A DNA stretch of 64,000 nucleotides from Hygrophila difformis. Its lineage: Eukaryota > Streptophyta > Magnoliopsida > Lamiales > Acanthaceae. The notes under the pieces were generated by a model that did no database searches, was not told the DNA's origin, and saw nothing but the letters and a program-made list of their open reading frames with translations. Positions 42,311-54,229 of this stretch are shown piece by piece. Location of the stretch: contig JAOANR010000004.1 in the NCBI GenBank assembly GCA_030278955.1, positions 17,174,526 through 17,238,525 on the forward strand, in the 5' to 3' direction. The position numbers and the translations under genes were made by a program. Each line of letters opens with the position of its first letter. Position 1 is the stretch's first letter.

Positions 42311-43309
42311 TTATATATTTTCTGGACAATTTTACCGTTTTACATTTTGAACCATTGGATTTTAAATGAACGGTTGAGATTGGTGCCTTGATATGCTGCG
42401 GATCTTGTTGATTGCACCGCAACCAAGCCCATTTTATATTCATTGATTTTCTTATCTAAAATGATTTTCTTACCTGAATATATTTTTTTGGTGAACTTCT
42501 TACCTAAATATATTGAAATCAACTTTTGCAATTTTTGTTTCTTCCGATTAATTTTTTAAATGTCCGTAAATTTTATAAGTGGTTTTTAGTAAGAAAATGT
42601 AGGTCAATATTGTGTAAAATAAAGTCATCACGAAACATAATGAATCCTGTACAAAAATAATTTGATTCAACACCAAGATAAATATACCTAGCACGAAAGA
42701 CAAATTCAAAAATATTAGTTCATCATGAAACACACTAAATTTAGCACGGAACAAATTGGATTCATGATTAGTAAGAGATTGTTGAGGAAGAAATGATATT
42801 AAAAAAAATTATAATTACTTATTTTAAGTGTATAACCACAGTTAAGTAAATAAAGTAGTCAATTCATTAATGAAATTCATCCTCCTATGACTGGCCATTA
42901 TTTTTGGTAGGTGAAAATATTTCTTTCCATTGTAGCATACAATATATATGGAAAAAATTAGTTAAATAAACATCCATCACAAAACACTTGTACTATTTCT
43001 TTTCATATGAAGAATGGGGCGATTCTTCACATGAACCAAACCCACACAACACAGGGGAAAATCCAGTTTTGGTCTCGTAGGATTTTTTCCCACTCACTTT
43101 GATCCTACGTTTTGAAAATTTATACTTTTGGTCCGATAGATAAATATTTTTTCACTTTCGGTCCATGAGTCTATTTTTTAACAAAAAATATTTATACGAG
43201 ATCAATGTACAATTTTTAAAAATTTATTTATTTACAAAATGTCCAAAATATAATATTTTGGTAAACATTGACACCCATATGTTGGCAAAAGTATGTGAGA
43301 GCTAGTAGG

Positions 43310-43905
43310 GTTGAATCTGTACAGCATACCAATAATTTTCACTCATACCATTACCATACCGTAAATATCGGTACATAAAAAATTAATACCATTAGCATAC
43401 CGTAAATTTGGTATACCTATTTTCGGCATACCAAAACATTCGGTATAAAATTTGGTATTACCGATATACCAATATGAAATTATTTATAAAATTGAATGAA
43501 AATTTTCATATAACAGTTCTAACTTAATTATAATAAAATAATTTCCAAAAAAATATAAACCACATCACAAAATGTCTATAATGTTTTAAATAAACTTTAG
43601 AGATCATTTATCATCTTTTCTAGCAGAAATAAAAACAGCCATGCACTACTTCGTACTTTTAAAGAATATAATTGAAATTTTAGAATTAGGATTTGCTTTA
43701 TAACATGTGAATAAATAGAAACTTAATTTTAGGTTACTTGAAATTGGTCTTGGCCTTAACTACATTGTTTTGTTTGGGTTTAGTAATAAAAGTATGTATT
43801 ATATTATTTTTTAACAAATATAATTATATATTTATGCTAATGTCGGTATTTGGTATTTTACACGGCAATATACCATAGCAAAAATTTCAGTGTACCCCAA
43901 ACCAC
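43310..43905. mobile_element. Probable hAT-like MITE with GGTATACCG subterminal repeats
   Basis: Starts near TAGGGTTGAATC and ends near GTGTACCCCA. Both halves are rich in GGTAT, ATACC and CGGTA motifs in both orientations, as in many plant hAT MITEs. An exact target duplication was not found, so the ends are approximate. Confidence 0.45.
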
Positions 43906-44473
43906 ACAAATTATAAAGGGATAAACGTGAGAGATATGGGGCCAGGTGGAAGTCAAACCTCAACCATAAGATTGGAAGTCAAGTGACATGACCTTTGGAT
44001 CAAATCACAGTTCCTTTTTCAGAAAGGTGAATGTTTTATTAAGACCGACCCAACTGACTTTGATGGGCCCAAGAGACACTAACCCGTTATTCTTCCACAA
44101 GTAAGAAAGAAAGAAAAGCCGAAAAATCTTCAATTGAAATCCAAAATCTAATTAAGGATTCAAAATCCATTTGACTAATATAAATCCAAAATTTATTTAG
44201 TTAATATAATAAATAAAATTATTTGTGAATTTGTTAGAAAATAATATTTATTATATAATAATTTTTTTTAAATGTTACTCCATTATGTAAGTAACTATTA
44301 ACTAAAATATTTTCTTTATAAAATTATTATTATATTTTCAATATATATGAAACTTATACTAAATAATTAAAATTTCAATATCCTATATACTAAATATTAA
44401 TAATAATTTTTAAATAATAAATATTTTTTATTAAGTAAATTTATAGTACTATTAGTTATTATATATAGAAAGA

Positions 44474-46153
44474 ATGGCCAGAGCACTTCCAGGGAGAGCA
44501 TTTCCGGTGAGAGAACTTCCGTCGAACATTGGAGCTGCTGCAAGTGGAGAGAATGTGCGTCCTGTGCATTCGAAGGGTGTTGGACATACGTCCCAAATGC
44601 TGGAGGGTAGCAGAAATGGGCGTGAAAGGAGTATGGAGGGAAGGAGGGGATGGAAAGAAGCTCAAGCGCCGGAGGAAAAGGAAAGGGAGTGGGTGGAAAG
44701 AAAGAACGAAGATGAAGGTGCCAAAATCTCCAGGAATGCGTTATTTAGTGTATATGTTGGAAATATCCCTGTTGGACTCGCTAACAAATCTATCTACCGA
44801 GAGGTTGACAAGGTTGCTAGGTGCATGATTGGTTCTTCCCCAGTAGGCAATGGCTAGCGAAGGGGTTCAAGTTCGGTTTTCTTCGGTTCTGTCGCAAGGA
44901 AGAGGCGGAGAAGGTCATTAGGTAACTGAATGGGATGAACGCTTGGAGAGAAGACTTAGGGCGAACTGGGCAGCGCCATGAAAAAGAGTGCATGGAGGAG
45001 CCGGTGAGCCTGTTAGGATTTGGAGGACGGAGGAAACACATAGAGCCTCTATTAGGGATCGAAGGCCTGTAAGAAGTAACGAAAGAGGAAACGCTGCATG
45101 GAGAGATGGTAGATCATATGCGGATGTTGTTAGGCTGGATCAGGTAATGGGACAAGAGGCATCTGATGGAAGAGGTGACTCTCCATGAAGTTAAAGGGGA
45201 TAACGCATGGCTTAGGATGTCAGTGGTGGTCGAACTAAGGAAACTCGAGGGGATGGTTGGGTTTCAGGATTGACTATTACGTGAATTTCAAGATTGTGGG
45301 GATGTTATTTATGGTGGGGGCCTCACTGGTGGTGACCTTCAAAAGCAATGAACAAATGGATCATTTTGTAACCGATCGGAGAGACACAGTTCGTGGCATC
45401 GAAAAGAGCATGGGCTACCGGGGTCATGGGGAGTGGGACGTTAGTATGGTTATACGTATTTGGAATTCCTTTTAATGCATGGTGTGAGGAGAACTTTCAG
45501 AAAATTGCTAGCGGCTGGGGCAAGGTCGTTGAAGTTGACAAAGAGACGAAGGATCATAAGCAACTCGATCGTGCGAAACTGTTGGTAGCTTTGCATGATG
45601 GGGTGATGGTTCCTTCGGGCAGGGCGATTAAGTTTGAAGGACATTCCACAACAATCTGGATTTTTGCTAATTTTGGCAAGTGGTAGTCGTGGAAGACGAT
45701 TCTAGGGTGGATGATGTCATTGCACCGGAGGACTACCGGAGTGGAGGCATAGTATCAGAAAAGCCATCGGAGTTGTTGGGGGCGGACAGCATGGAGAAGT
45801 CCAGGTCCTCGGGACATCGGGAAGTGGAAAGATCGACTGCTAGTGAGCATGGGGGAACACAAAATTTAAAAGTGTATGCGGAATCATTAGCTTTCATTGA
45901 TAAGAGAAAAGCTAGCACATCCCAAGAAACGGATGGTCATTTGGCTGATAGGGTGGTAGAGGTACTGGGAGTTGATGATCTGACCTATGATGGGCCGGGA
46001 TTAAATGGGCCTAGCGAGTTGAGGCCTGCAGGTGTAAGGGCCATCTCGGAGAAGGGTCTTGAGCCCATGAGGAATGGGCCGCTGAAAAAATCAGTAAACA
46101 GAGAGGATTTTGCAGATGGAGGGACAGGCCAGCTCAATTGTTCAAAACCATGT
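44474..46153 (+). pseudogene. LINE ORF1, upstream part (frameshifted)
   Basis: Begins at an ATG a few bases inside the element. Fragments in shifting frames read ALFSVYVGNIPVGLANKS (RRM-like start, about 44735-44790), then TFKSNEQMDHFV and TLVWLYVFGIPFNAWCEENF (DUF4283-like, about 45320-45490), then a Ser/Glu-rich linker to 46153. The protein would bind LINE RNA. At least three frameshifts are needed to follow it. At 46153 it is cut by element D and continues at 54230. Confidence 0.75.
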
Positions 46154-49100
46154 TGTAATACCCGGGGTTTTCACAACGCCCAAAGAAATGAAATAAAATT
46201 TATTTCCGAGAAGAAAATAATTTATTACAATAAATTATTGCTCGGAAATGGCGTGACCGATAAATTCAAAGAATTCGAACCCTAATTTTGGTCAAGTCGA
46301 AATGGGATGAAAGAGGGAAAGGAAGCCCGAAGATATTCCATGGATTAATCCCAAAAGAATTGGAATTAAATTCAAGAAGGAAAAGAATTTTAATTCCAAG
46401 AACCCGTGAAGTCGGAAATAAATTAATTAGATAAATTATTGCACGGGAACCACAGGACGACGAATTCAAGCCGACGGATTCGAACTCGACGAATTCTTGA
46501 TTTCAAATATGAAATTCATTGGAGTCAAAATAAAATTTAAAAAGGAATCGTAACCCCAGAAATGACCCGAAAAGTCGAACCGAAAATGTAGGGGATAGAA
46601 ACCCGATCGAGAAAAGAAGAAAAGACCCGACGGACCACGCGGACCGCCGAACACCCGAGCTCGCCGCGCGCCACCGCGCAGAAGGCGGAGTCGCGACTCC
46701 AGGCCTGGCCAGGCGTGCTCCGCGCGGGCAAAGGCGTAGGTGCGCGTCACCAGCGCGCCAGAGGTGCAGAAGGTGTAAACTTTCCTTCCATGGCGATTTT
46801 CTTGCCAAAATTAACACCCCCTTCGATGGTAATCGGATCTCAGCCTTGGGGAAGGCTTAAGAATACCCTAGGGGCGCCCCAAACCCTAAAGTTTCAGAAA
46901 ACACTTCCTACCCTCCCTCAATTCCCTCTCCAAGTTCAAAACTCCTTCGACACCACTTTCCGGCGAGTATTCCGGCGACGACGGGACGACCGGGGCAAGC
47001 CCCTGACTTCTAGACCCTTGGTAAGCTATTATATAATGTTTTAGTTCATCCATATAACTCAGAAACTCAAATTCTAACCCCTTTTCCTTGCCACGATTTC
47101 ACGTCGGAAAACGAACAAAAAGCGATCGGAGAAGTTTGCCGTTCGTCGTGACCCTAGGACGTCCGGAAACCCATTCCAGCGAATCTAATCTCTAACTAAG
47201 TAAGTTAAGACCTTACTCACAAATTTTTGTGGTTTATTGTTGTTTAAAACTCGAGATCTATACCCGTAACGAAAACCGCTTTTCAAAAACCCTATTTTCG
47301 TCCAATTTCAAAAACTCGCCTAAAACTCGACCTTCGGGAATTCAAACCAAAAACTTTTCGTCATAGATTTTGTTCCTAAGACTTTAATCTATCTTGTGTC
47401 CAAATTTCAGCCATTGACATTAAGATTTGCTATCCTAAAACTCGCCGTAAACTTTCTGTGACAAACCGAACATTTGGAACCATTGACAGATTTCATTACA
47501 CGACTTGATGCATGTTTTTCACCCATTTTTAGAATGATTTAACTTTCCATTTCTGAACAAAAGTTGTAGATAAAGGTGCCTAGTTTATGCATATAAAATT
47601 TCATGGATTTTGGAGTTCATTTGATATGTCAAACGGCCGAATTTCAGAACCTGTTTTAAGCAACCTTTTGAGTCCGCGCGTGTACAGCGTGTTGTGGTTG
47701 ATTTTTGAACACCTAAAATTCATTATTCCTAATTTCTTAAAACATGAAAGTTGTTCATTAATGTGTTGTGTATCTGCTATAAAAATTTCGGATCAATTGG
47801 CTTTGAAATGAATTTTTAATCGGCGTCGCACGAACCTGTGATGAAATCAGTTTTTGAGACAGAAATTATATTTTGTAAAGAACTCAAATTTTGACTCACT
47901 TCGAAACCTTATTTCCAAAAACTTAAAACATGAAAGTTGTTCGTGTGTGTGTTTTTGAACTACTGTAAAAATTTCAGAATTTTTGGTGTAAAGACGAATT
48001 TTTAATTAAGAAAGGCGTAAACTGCCTCGAATAGGATTTTTTTGAACTTGAGAAAACTCGAACTATGAAAACGCGATATCGATCATTTGATAACATTGAA
48101 ATACGAAATTTCAAAAAATCCCGTTCACTAGACTGAGCCGATCTTTATGCTATCATTATCTTTGAGACTGCCTCGTTAGTGGTCTCTCATTATTTGGACT
48201 GCCTCGTTAGTGGTCCTACGATTGAGATTGCCCCGTTAGTGATCTCCTTATTATGCCAAAACGGCAGTTGTGCACATGGCCTGCCAAAACGGCAGTGAGA
48301 AATACACGGCCTGCCCGAGTGGCAGTGAAACCGCTTGAAAGGCCTGTCAGATGACAGTTGATATACATGCCTGTCAAATTGACAGTAGATACACACGGCT
48401 TGCCGAAATGGCAATCGAGATACATGGCTAGCCAAAACGGCAGTCAATACTAATATGGCTGCGGCCGCCGGTTCACCGGGTAACTGATTATGATTTTTGA
48501 GATTGCCTCGTTAGTGATCTCTCTTGTGTGGTGTCCTCTTCTTAGTTGCGGAATAAAATATAAAAGACTTGTGTGAGTGTTGATTACGCTTAAATCTTTT
48601 GTATCATGTTTTTAAATTACGCATTTAAATTACGTCATTAAATTATGCCTTTAAATTCCGCCTTTAAAATTTAGTCTTTTAAATTATGCATTGTCGTCTT
48701 GAATAAATTAAACATGTTTTCCGCTGCGAATAAAATATGGATTTTTAAAGTAATGCATGACAAGTGAATCTTTGGATTTAAACACATGTAACCCCTTAAA
48801 TTGCTTTGTTAGGGCTTAACTTACTCAGTATTTTATATACTGATAAACCCCGTTGTTCATTTTTCCATTACAGAGTACGGAGCATGATCATGCATCGGGG
48901 ATCACTTTGGGTATTTAATTATTTGTTCTACATGACTTGCATACGGGCTTGTTAACCCGAGTTTTGGCCATGTCAGCCCTGTATTTAATTTCCGCTGCAA
49001 CCTATTATTTTTATTATCATGTATGGATGATATTACATTATCATTTTTAAGTAATTCCGGACTTGCTTTTAAAACTTTTTCCAACACCTATAGCCTTGCA

Positions 49101-49189
49101 TATCTTTGGCAAGCTCGGAGGAACCGTGTCTTGCTAGGGAGGTGTGGCGGTGGCACCCCGGCCTGGGTTATCAAATCCGGGGTGTTACA
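46154..49189 (+). repeat. Element D 5' LTR
   Basis: Starts TGTAATACCCGGGG and ends GGGGTGTTACA. It contains two AT-rich palindromes in the first 300 bp, a GC-rich block (46620-46760), a TATATAAT box near 47029 and a hairpin array at 48254-48445. Confidence 0.95.
48254..48445. repeat. Hairpin array in element D 5' LTR
   Basis: Seven short inverted repeats spaced about 27-33 bp: GCCAAAACGGC, CTGCCAAAACGGCAG, CTGCCCGAGTGGCAG, CTGTCAGATGACAG, CTGTCAAATTGACAG, TTGCCGAAATGGCAA and GCCAAAACGGC. Stem changes occur on both arms together (GCC/GGC versus GTC/GAC, and C/G versus T/A at the outer pair). Confidence 0.85.
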
Positions 49190-49192
49190 AAG

Positions 49193-49204
49193 TGGTATCA
49201 GAGC
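49193..49204 (+). other. Element D primer binding site (tRNA-iMet)
   Basis: TGGTATCAGAGC, three bases after the 5' LTR. Complement of initiator tRNA-Met. Confidence 0.9.
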
Positions 49205-49721
49205 CCGGAAATATTTTTAAATTATTATTATTATTTTGGCCAATATAGAGGCCCAAGATTTTTAAACAAATATTAATATTATTTTAAAATTTTTAAGTAC
49301 CATTATTATTATTTAAATTTTAAGTTTCATTTCCATGGAACAAAATTTATTTGAAACCCATGGAAAATATTTACATATGCATAGAAATTTTTCCAACAAG
49401 TTTTTAAAGTCACAAAAATATTTTTCGGGGTTGGGGTAGCATTGTATAAAGCATACATGCATTCGCATACATACATACATGAATATCGCGCTAATTTTTT
49501 TATGTGAATTAACAGTGTCAAAACTCTTACCTTCAAATTGGTCATGACATTGACTTAGAAGCGTTTGCTTTAAACTAATTCTGCCTCAGTCTTATTATTT
49601 GATCACCTAAGTTTAGCATTCTCCTATCTATTACCTCTTTCCAATCCTACCTTATAGATTTTCTTGAACGCTAACTTGCCTTAGATTAGAAACTCATCTT
49701 CACGTGCGTTGATAACAGAGA
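49205..49721 (+). other. Element D leader
   Basis: AT-rich, non-coding, about 0.5 kb. Shorter than the element B leader and largely without its GCCCAA cluster. It ends with GATAACAGAGA before the gag ATG. Confidence 0.6.
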
Positions 49722-50777
49722 ATGGCACCTAAGGGAAAATCGAGAAAGGAAATCCCAAACAACACTAACGCTGACCTCCCCAACACACCGAATAATAATG
49801 AGATCCCTCAGAACATAGGAGGGCGAGTGCCTCATGTTCCCAACAATATGGATGAGCGTCTAAGGACTGTCGAGGAAGTTCTCGTAGTATTAGGAAATGC
49901 TGAAGTGCAACGTGCACAAGCGGGTGTACCACCACCGGTAACCCGGGTCAACTACTTAGCCTTGGTAAACCCTTACCAACCACCCCACTACGCCGGCGAA
50001 GAGGACTCGGCTCAGCTAGAGGAATGGATACAGACGTTCGACAAGCTGTTGAACGCCGTAAAGTGTCCCGACGGGGAAAAGGTTCACGTAGCTTCATACT
50101 ACCTAGGAGGCGAGGCGGATGATTGGTGGCAAGTCACCCAAGGGAAACGTGCAGAGTACGACGAGCCCTACACATGGTCAGAATTCACGGATCTGCTTAG
50201 GGATCATTTTTATCCCATGAGCATGAAGGCTGCTATGTATGAGGAATTTCTGGCACTGAGGCAAGGAGGAAAGACGGTCCAAGAATACTATAACCGTTTC
50301 AAGGAGTTGGTGCGGTTCGCGCCGACACTGGTGCGAACTGATGTAGAGAAGGCACAGAAGTTCGAGACGGGACTGAACCTATCTATTAGAGAGGTGATCA
50401 CGGGCGAGCACTATCTTGACCTACAAGCTGTGTATGATCGTGCAGTAGCGGTGGCACGAGTTCAAGGACTGAAACAGAAACCGGTAGGTGGGACTAAGCA
50501 AGGACCACAAGGACGATACAAGAGGAATAAGGACCATTCCCGTAGAAACTTGGACCGACCACATCAAAACGGCAATGGACGAAACAAGGAGATAGTCTTC
50601 AACCATGGCGACTATTTGCCACCATGTCCAAAGTGTGGTAAACCACACTATGCGAGAGGATGCCCTCAGCCTGGAGCATGCCTTCGGTGCGGTCGACATG
50701 GTCATCGGCTGCGTGACTGCCGGACGCGAATAGAAAATATAAACAAGAGGGAGGACGTGACCACTCGGCCCAAGTAA
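49722..50777 (+). CDS. Element D Gag, intact
   Basis: A 351-residue Ty3/gypsy-type Gag. Residues 1-80 are hydrophilic. About 85-235 form the capsid-like retrotransposon gag domain (LEEWIQTFDKLLNAVKCPDG; WSEFTDLLRDHFYP; FETGLNLSIREVI). About 260-295 is basic. About 302-334 carries two knuckles, CPKCGKPHYARGC (C-X2-C-X3-H-X4-C) and CLRCGRHGHRLRDC (C-X2-C-X4-H-X4-C), the same pair as in element C. The ORF ends soon after, where a complete element would continue into protease. The start is the first ATG, matching the MAPRGRP start in element B. It probably packages the element's RNA into particles whose enzymes come from an autonomous relative (inference). Confidence 0.9.
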   Translation: MAPKGKSRKEIPNNTNADLPNTPNNNEIPQNIGGRVPHVPNNMDERLRTVEEVLVVLGNAEVQRAQAGVPPPVTRVNYLALVNPYQPPHYAGEEDSAQLEEWIQTFDKLLNAVKCPDGEKVHVASYYLGGEADDWWQVTQGKRAEYDEPYTWSEFTDLLRDHFYPMSMKAAMYEEFLALRQGGKTVQEYYNRFKELVRFAPTLVRTDVEKAQKFETGLNLSIREVITGEHYLDLQAVYDRAVAVARVQGLKQKPVGGTKQGPQGRYKRNKDHSRRNLDRPHQNGNGRNKEIVFNHGDYLPPCPKCGKPHYARGCPQPGACLRCGRHGHRLRDCRTRIENINKREDVTTRPK

Positions 50778-51210
50778 CCGTAAGAAGTTTTCAAGCATCG
50801 ACAAACTACATTTATTTTTGAGTACGACTCTAAGAATTGTATCCAATCAAAAATAAACGAATTCAAATTGTTTCGAACTACGTAATGACTTGATCCCTTC
50901 ACAGGGTACGTAGGCAACTTGGAAATTTCAATTCTGGGTTCAGTCAAATAATAACAGACAACAACACACAATAATACAATCACGCAACCAAACAATGTCC
51001 GAGCTCGCGAGGAGCTAACGCCCAACTTCGAGGATGAAGTTGATTCCTAAGGGGGAGAGGATGTAACACCCGAGAAATTTAATTCACGTTCAAAGGAATG
51101 GGATAAATTTCTTGTGGAAAGTAGATGGAAATACCCCAACATTAAATTGAGCCCAAAAGAAAGCGAGGGCGCAACTTCGGGGACGAAGTTAATTCTTAAG
51201 GGGGGTAGAC
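50778..51210 (+). other. Element D 3' UTR with stem-loop and duplicated polypurine tract
   Basis: Contains the inverted repeat CTACGTA...TACGTAG (50878-50913) also found in B, a first polypurine tract followed by LTR-start-like TGTAACACCCGAG (about 51047-51075), and the functional tract CTTAAGGGGGGTAGAC (51195-51210). Pol sequence is absent. Confidence 0.75.
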
Positions 51211-54200
51211 TGTAATACCCGGGGTTTTTACAACGCCCAAAGAAATGAAATAAAATTTATTTCCGAGAAGAAAATAATTTATTACAATAAATTATTGCTC
51301 GGAAATTGCGTGACCGATAAATTCAATGAATTCGAACCCAAATTTTGGTCAAGTCGAAATGGGATGAAAGAGGGAAAGGAAGCCCGAAGATATTTCATGG
51401 ATTAATCCCAAAAGAATTGGAATTAAATTCAAGAAGGAAAAGAATTTTAATTCCAAGAACCCGTGAAGTCGGAAATAAATTAATTAGATAAATTATTGCA
51501 CGGGAACCACAGGACGACGAATTCAAGCCGACGGATTCGAACTCGACGAATTCTTGATTTCAAATATGAAATTCATTGGAGTCAAAATAAAATTTAGAAA
51601 GGAATCGTAACCCCAGAAATGACCCGAAAAGTCGAACCGAAAACGTAAGGGATAAAAACCCGATCGAGAAAAGAAGAAAAGACCCGACGGACCACGCGGA
51701 CCGCCGAACCGGCCGGTCCGGCCGGCCCGAGCTCGCCGCGCGCCACCGCGCGGCCACCGCGCAGGAAGGCGGAGTCGCGACTCCAGGCCTGGCCACGCGT
51801 GCTCCGCGCGGGCAAAGGCGTAGGTGCGCGTCACCAGCGCGCCAGAGGTGCAGAAGGTATAAACTTTCCTTCCATGGCGATTTTCTTGCCAAAATTAACA
51901 CCCCCTTCGATGGTAATCGGATCTCAGCCTTGGGGAAGGCTTAAGAATACCCTAGGGGCGCCCCAAACCCTAAAGTTTCAGAAAACACTTCCTACCCTCC
52001 CTCAATTCCCTCTCCAAGTTCAAAACTCCTTCGACACCACTTTCCGGCGACGACGGGACGACCGGGGCAAGCCTCTGACTTCTAGACCCTTGGTAAGCTA
52101 TTATATAATGTTTTAGTTCATCCATATAACTCAGAAACTCAAATTCTAACCCCTTTTCCTTGCCACGATTTCACGTCGGAAAACGAACAAAAAGCGATCG
52201 GAGAAGTTTGCCGTTCGTCGTGACCCTAGGACGTCCGGAAACCCATTCCAGCGAATCTAATCTCAAACTAAGTAAGTTAAGACCTTACTCACAAATTTTT
52301 GTGGTTTATTGTTGTTTAAAACTCGAGATCTATACCCGTAACGAAAACCGCTTTTCAAAAACCCTATTTTCGTCCAATTTCAAAAACTCGCCTAAAACTC
52401 GACCTTCGGGAATTCAAACCAAAAACTTTTCAACATAGATTTTGTTCCTAAGACTTTAATCTATCTTGTGTCCAAATTTCAGCCATTGACATTAAGATTT
52501 GCTATCCTAAAACTCGCCGTAAACTTTCTGTGACAAACCAAACATTTGGAACCGTTGACAGATTTCATTACACGACTTGATGCATGTTTTTCACCCATTT
52601 TTAGAATGATTTAACTTTCCATTTCTGAACAAAAGTTGTAGATAAAGGTGTCTAATTTATGCATATAAAATTTCATGGATTTTGGAGTTCATTTGATATG
52701 TCAAACGGCCGAATTTCAGAACCTGTTTTAAGCAACCTTTTGAGTCCGCTCGTGTACAGCGTGTTGTGGTCGATTTTTGAACACCTAAAATTCATTATTC
52801 CTAATTTCCTAAAACATGAAAGTTGTTCATTAATGTGTTGTGTATCTCCTGTAAAAATTTCGGATCAATTGGCTTTGAAATGAATTTTTAATCAGCGTCG
52901 CACGAACCTGTGACGAAATCAGTTTTTGAGACAGAAATTATATTTTGTAAAGAACTCAAATTTTGACTCACTTCGAAACCTTATTTCCAAAAACTTAAAA
53001 CATGAAAGTTGTTCGTGTGTGTGTTTTCGAACTACTGTAAAAATTTCAGAATTTTTGGTGTAAAGACGAATTTTTAATTAAGAAAGGCGTAAACTGCCTC
53101 GAATAGGATTTTTCGAACTTGAGAAAACTCGAACTATGAAAACGCGATATCGGTCATTTGATAACATTGAAATACGAACTTTCGAAAAATCCCGTTCACT
53201 AGGCTGAGCCGATCTTTATGCTATCATTATCTTTGAGACTGCCTCGTTAGTAGTCTCTCATTATTTGGACTGCCTCGTTAGTGGTCCTACGATTGAGATT
53301 GCCCCGTTAGTGATCTCCTTATTATGCCAAAACGGCAGTGAGAAATACAATGCCTGCCCGAGTGGCAGTGAAACCGCTTGAAAGGCCTGTCAGATGACAG
53401 TTGATATACATGCCTGTCAAATTGACAGTAGATACACACGGCTTGCCGAAATGGCAATCGAGATACATGGCTAGCCAAAACGGCAGTCAATACTGATATG
53501 GCTGCGGCCGCCGATTCACCGGCTAACTAATTATGATTTTTGAGATTGCCTCGTTAGTGATCTCTCTTGTGTGGTGTCCTCTTCTTAGTTGCGGGATAAA
53601 ATATAAAACTTGTGTGAGTGTTGATTACGCTTAAATCTTTTGTATCATGTTTTTAAATTACGCATTTAAATTACGTCATTAAATTATGCCTTTAAATTCC
53701 GCCTTTAAAATTTAATCTTTTAAATTATGCATTGTCGTCTTGAATAAATTAAACATGTTTTCCGCCGCGAATAAAATATGAATTTTTAAAGTAATGCATG
53801 ACAAGTGAATCTTTTGATTTAAACACATGTAACCCCTTAAATTGCTTTGTTAGGGCTTTACTTACTCAGTATTTTATATACTGATAAACCCCGTTGTTCA
53901 TTTTCCATTACAGAGTACGGAGCATGATCATGCATCGGGGATCACTTTGGGTATTTAATTATTTGTTCTACATGACTTGCATACTGGCTTGTTAACCCGA
54001 GTTTTGGCCATGTCGGCCCTGTATTTAATTTCCGCTGCAACCTATTATTTTTATTATCATGTATGGATGATATTACATTATCATTTTTAAGTAATTCCGG
54101 ACTTACTTTTAAAACTTTTTCCAACACTTATAGCCTTGCATCTCTTTGGCAAGCTCGGAGGAACCGTGTCTTGCTAGGGAGGTGTGGCGGTGGCACCCCG

Positions 54201-54229
54201 GCCTGGGTTATCAAATCCGGGGTGTTACA
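51211..54229 (+). repeat. Element D 3' LTR
   Basis: 3019 bp, highly similar to 46154-49189. Length differences are small: an extra GGCCGG-rich insertion of about 27 bp near 51705-51760, loss of 12 bp near 52045, and loss of one hairpin unit in the array (here 53324-53486). Confidence 0.95.

Larger units (their letters stand above)
41881..44452. other. Non-coding repeat-rich spacer
   Basis: No gene seen. It holds a TTTCAGCGAC repeat block (41981-42310), a region with TTTTGGTC-type motifs (about 43070-43260) such as flank many plant DNA transposon relics, a probable hAT-like MITE (about 43310-43905), and otherwise AT-rich sequence up to the LINE target site. Confidence 0.6.
46154..54229 (+). 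mobile_element. Element D: Tekay-like gag-only LTR retrotransposon
   Basis: An 8.1-kb element with LTRs of 3036 bp (46154-49189) and 3019 bp (51211-54229), an iMet primer site, a polypurine tract and one intact gag ORF. It has no protease, RT or integrase. Flanks are CATGT and CCTGT, a target duplication with one mismatch. It sits inside LINE ORF1. LTRs, leader, gag and 3' UTR are all related to element B. This matches the gag-only (TR-GAG) class of non-autonomous elements, which need pol from a relative such as element C's lineage. Confidence 0.9.

Noticed and set aside
42340..42754. Short minus-strand ORFs in the spacer
   Set aside because: Low-complexity AT-rich translations without domain, promoter or conservation clue.
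46466..47044. ORFs in the GC-rich part of element D LTRs
   Set aside because: Both-strand overlap and repetition in the second LTR. One copy has an in-frame indel, and there is no domain.
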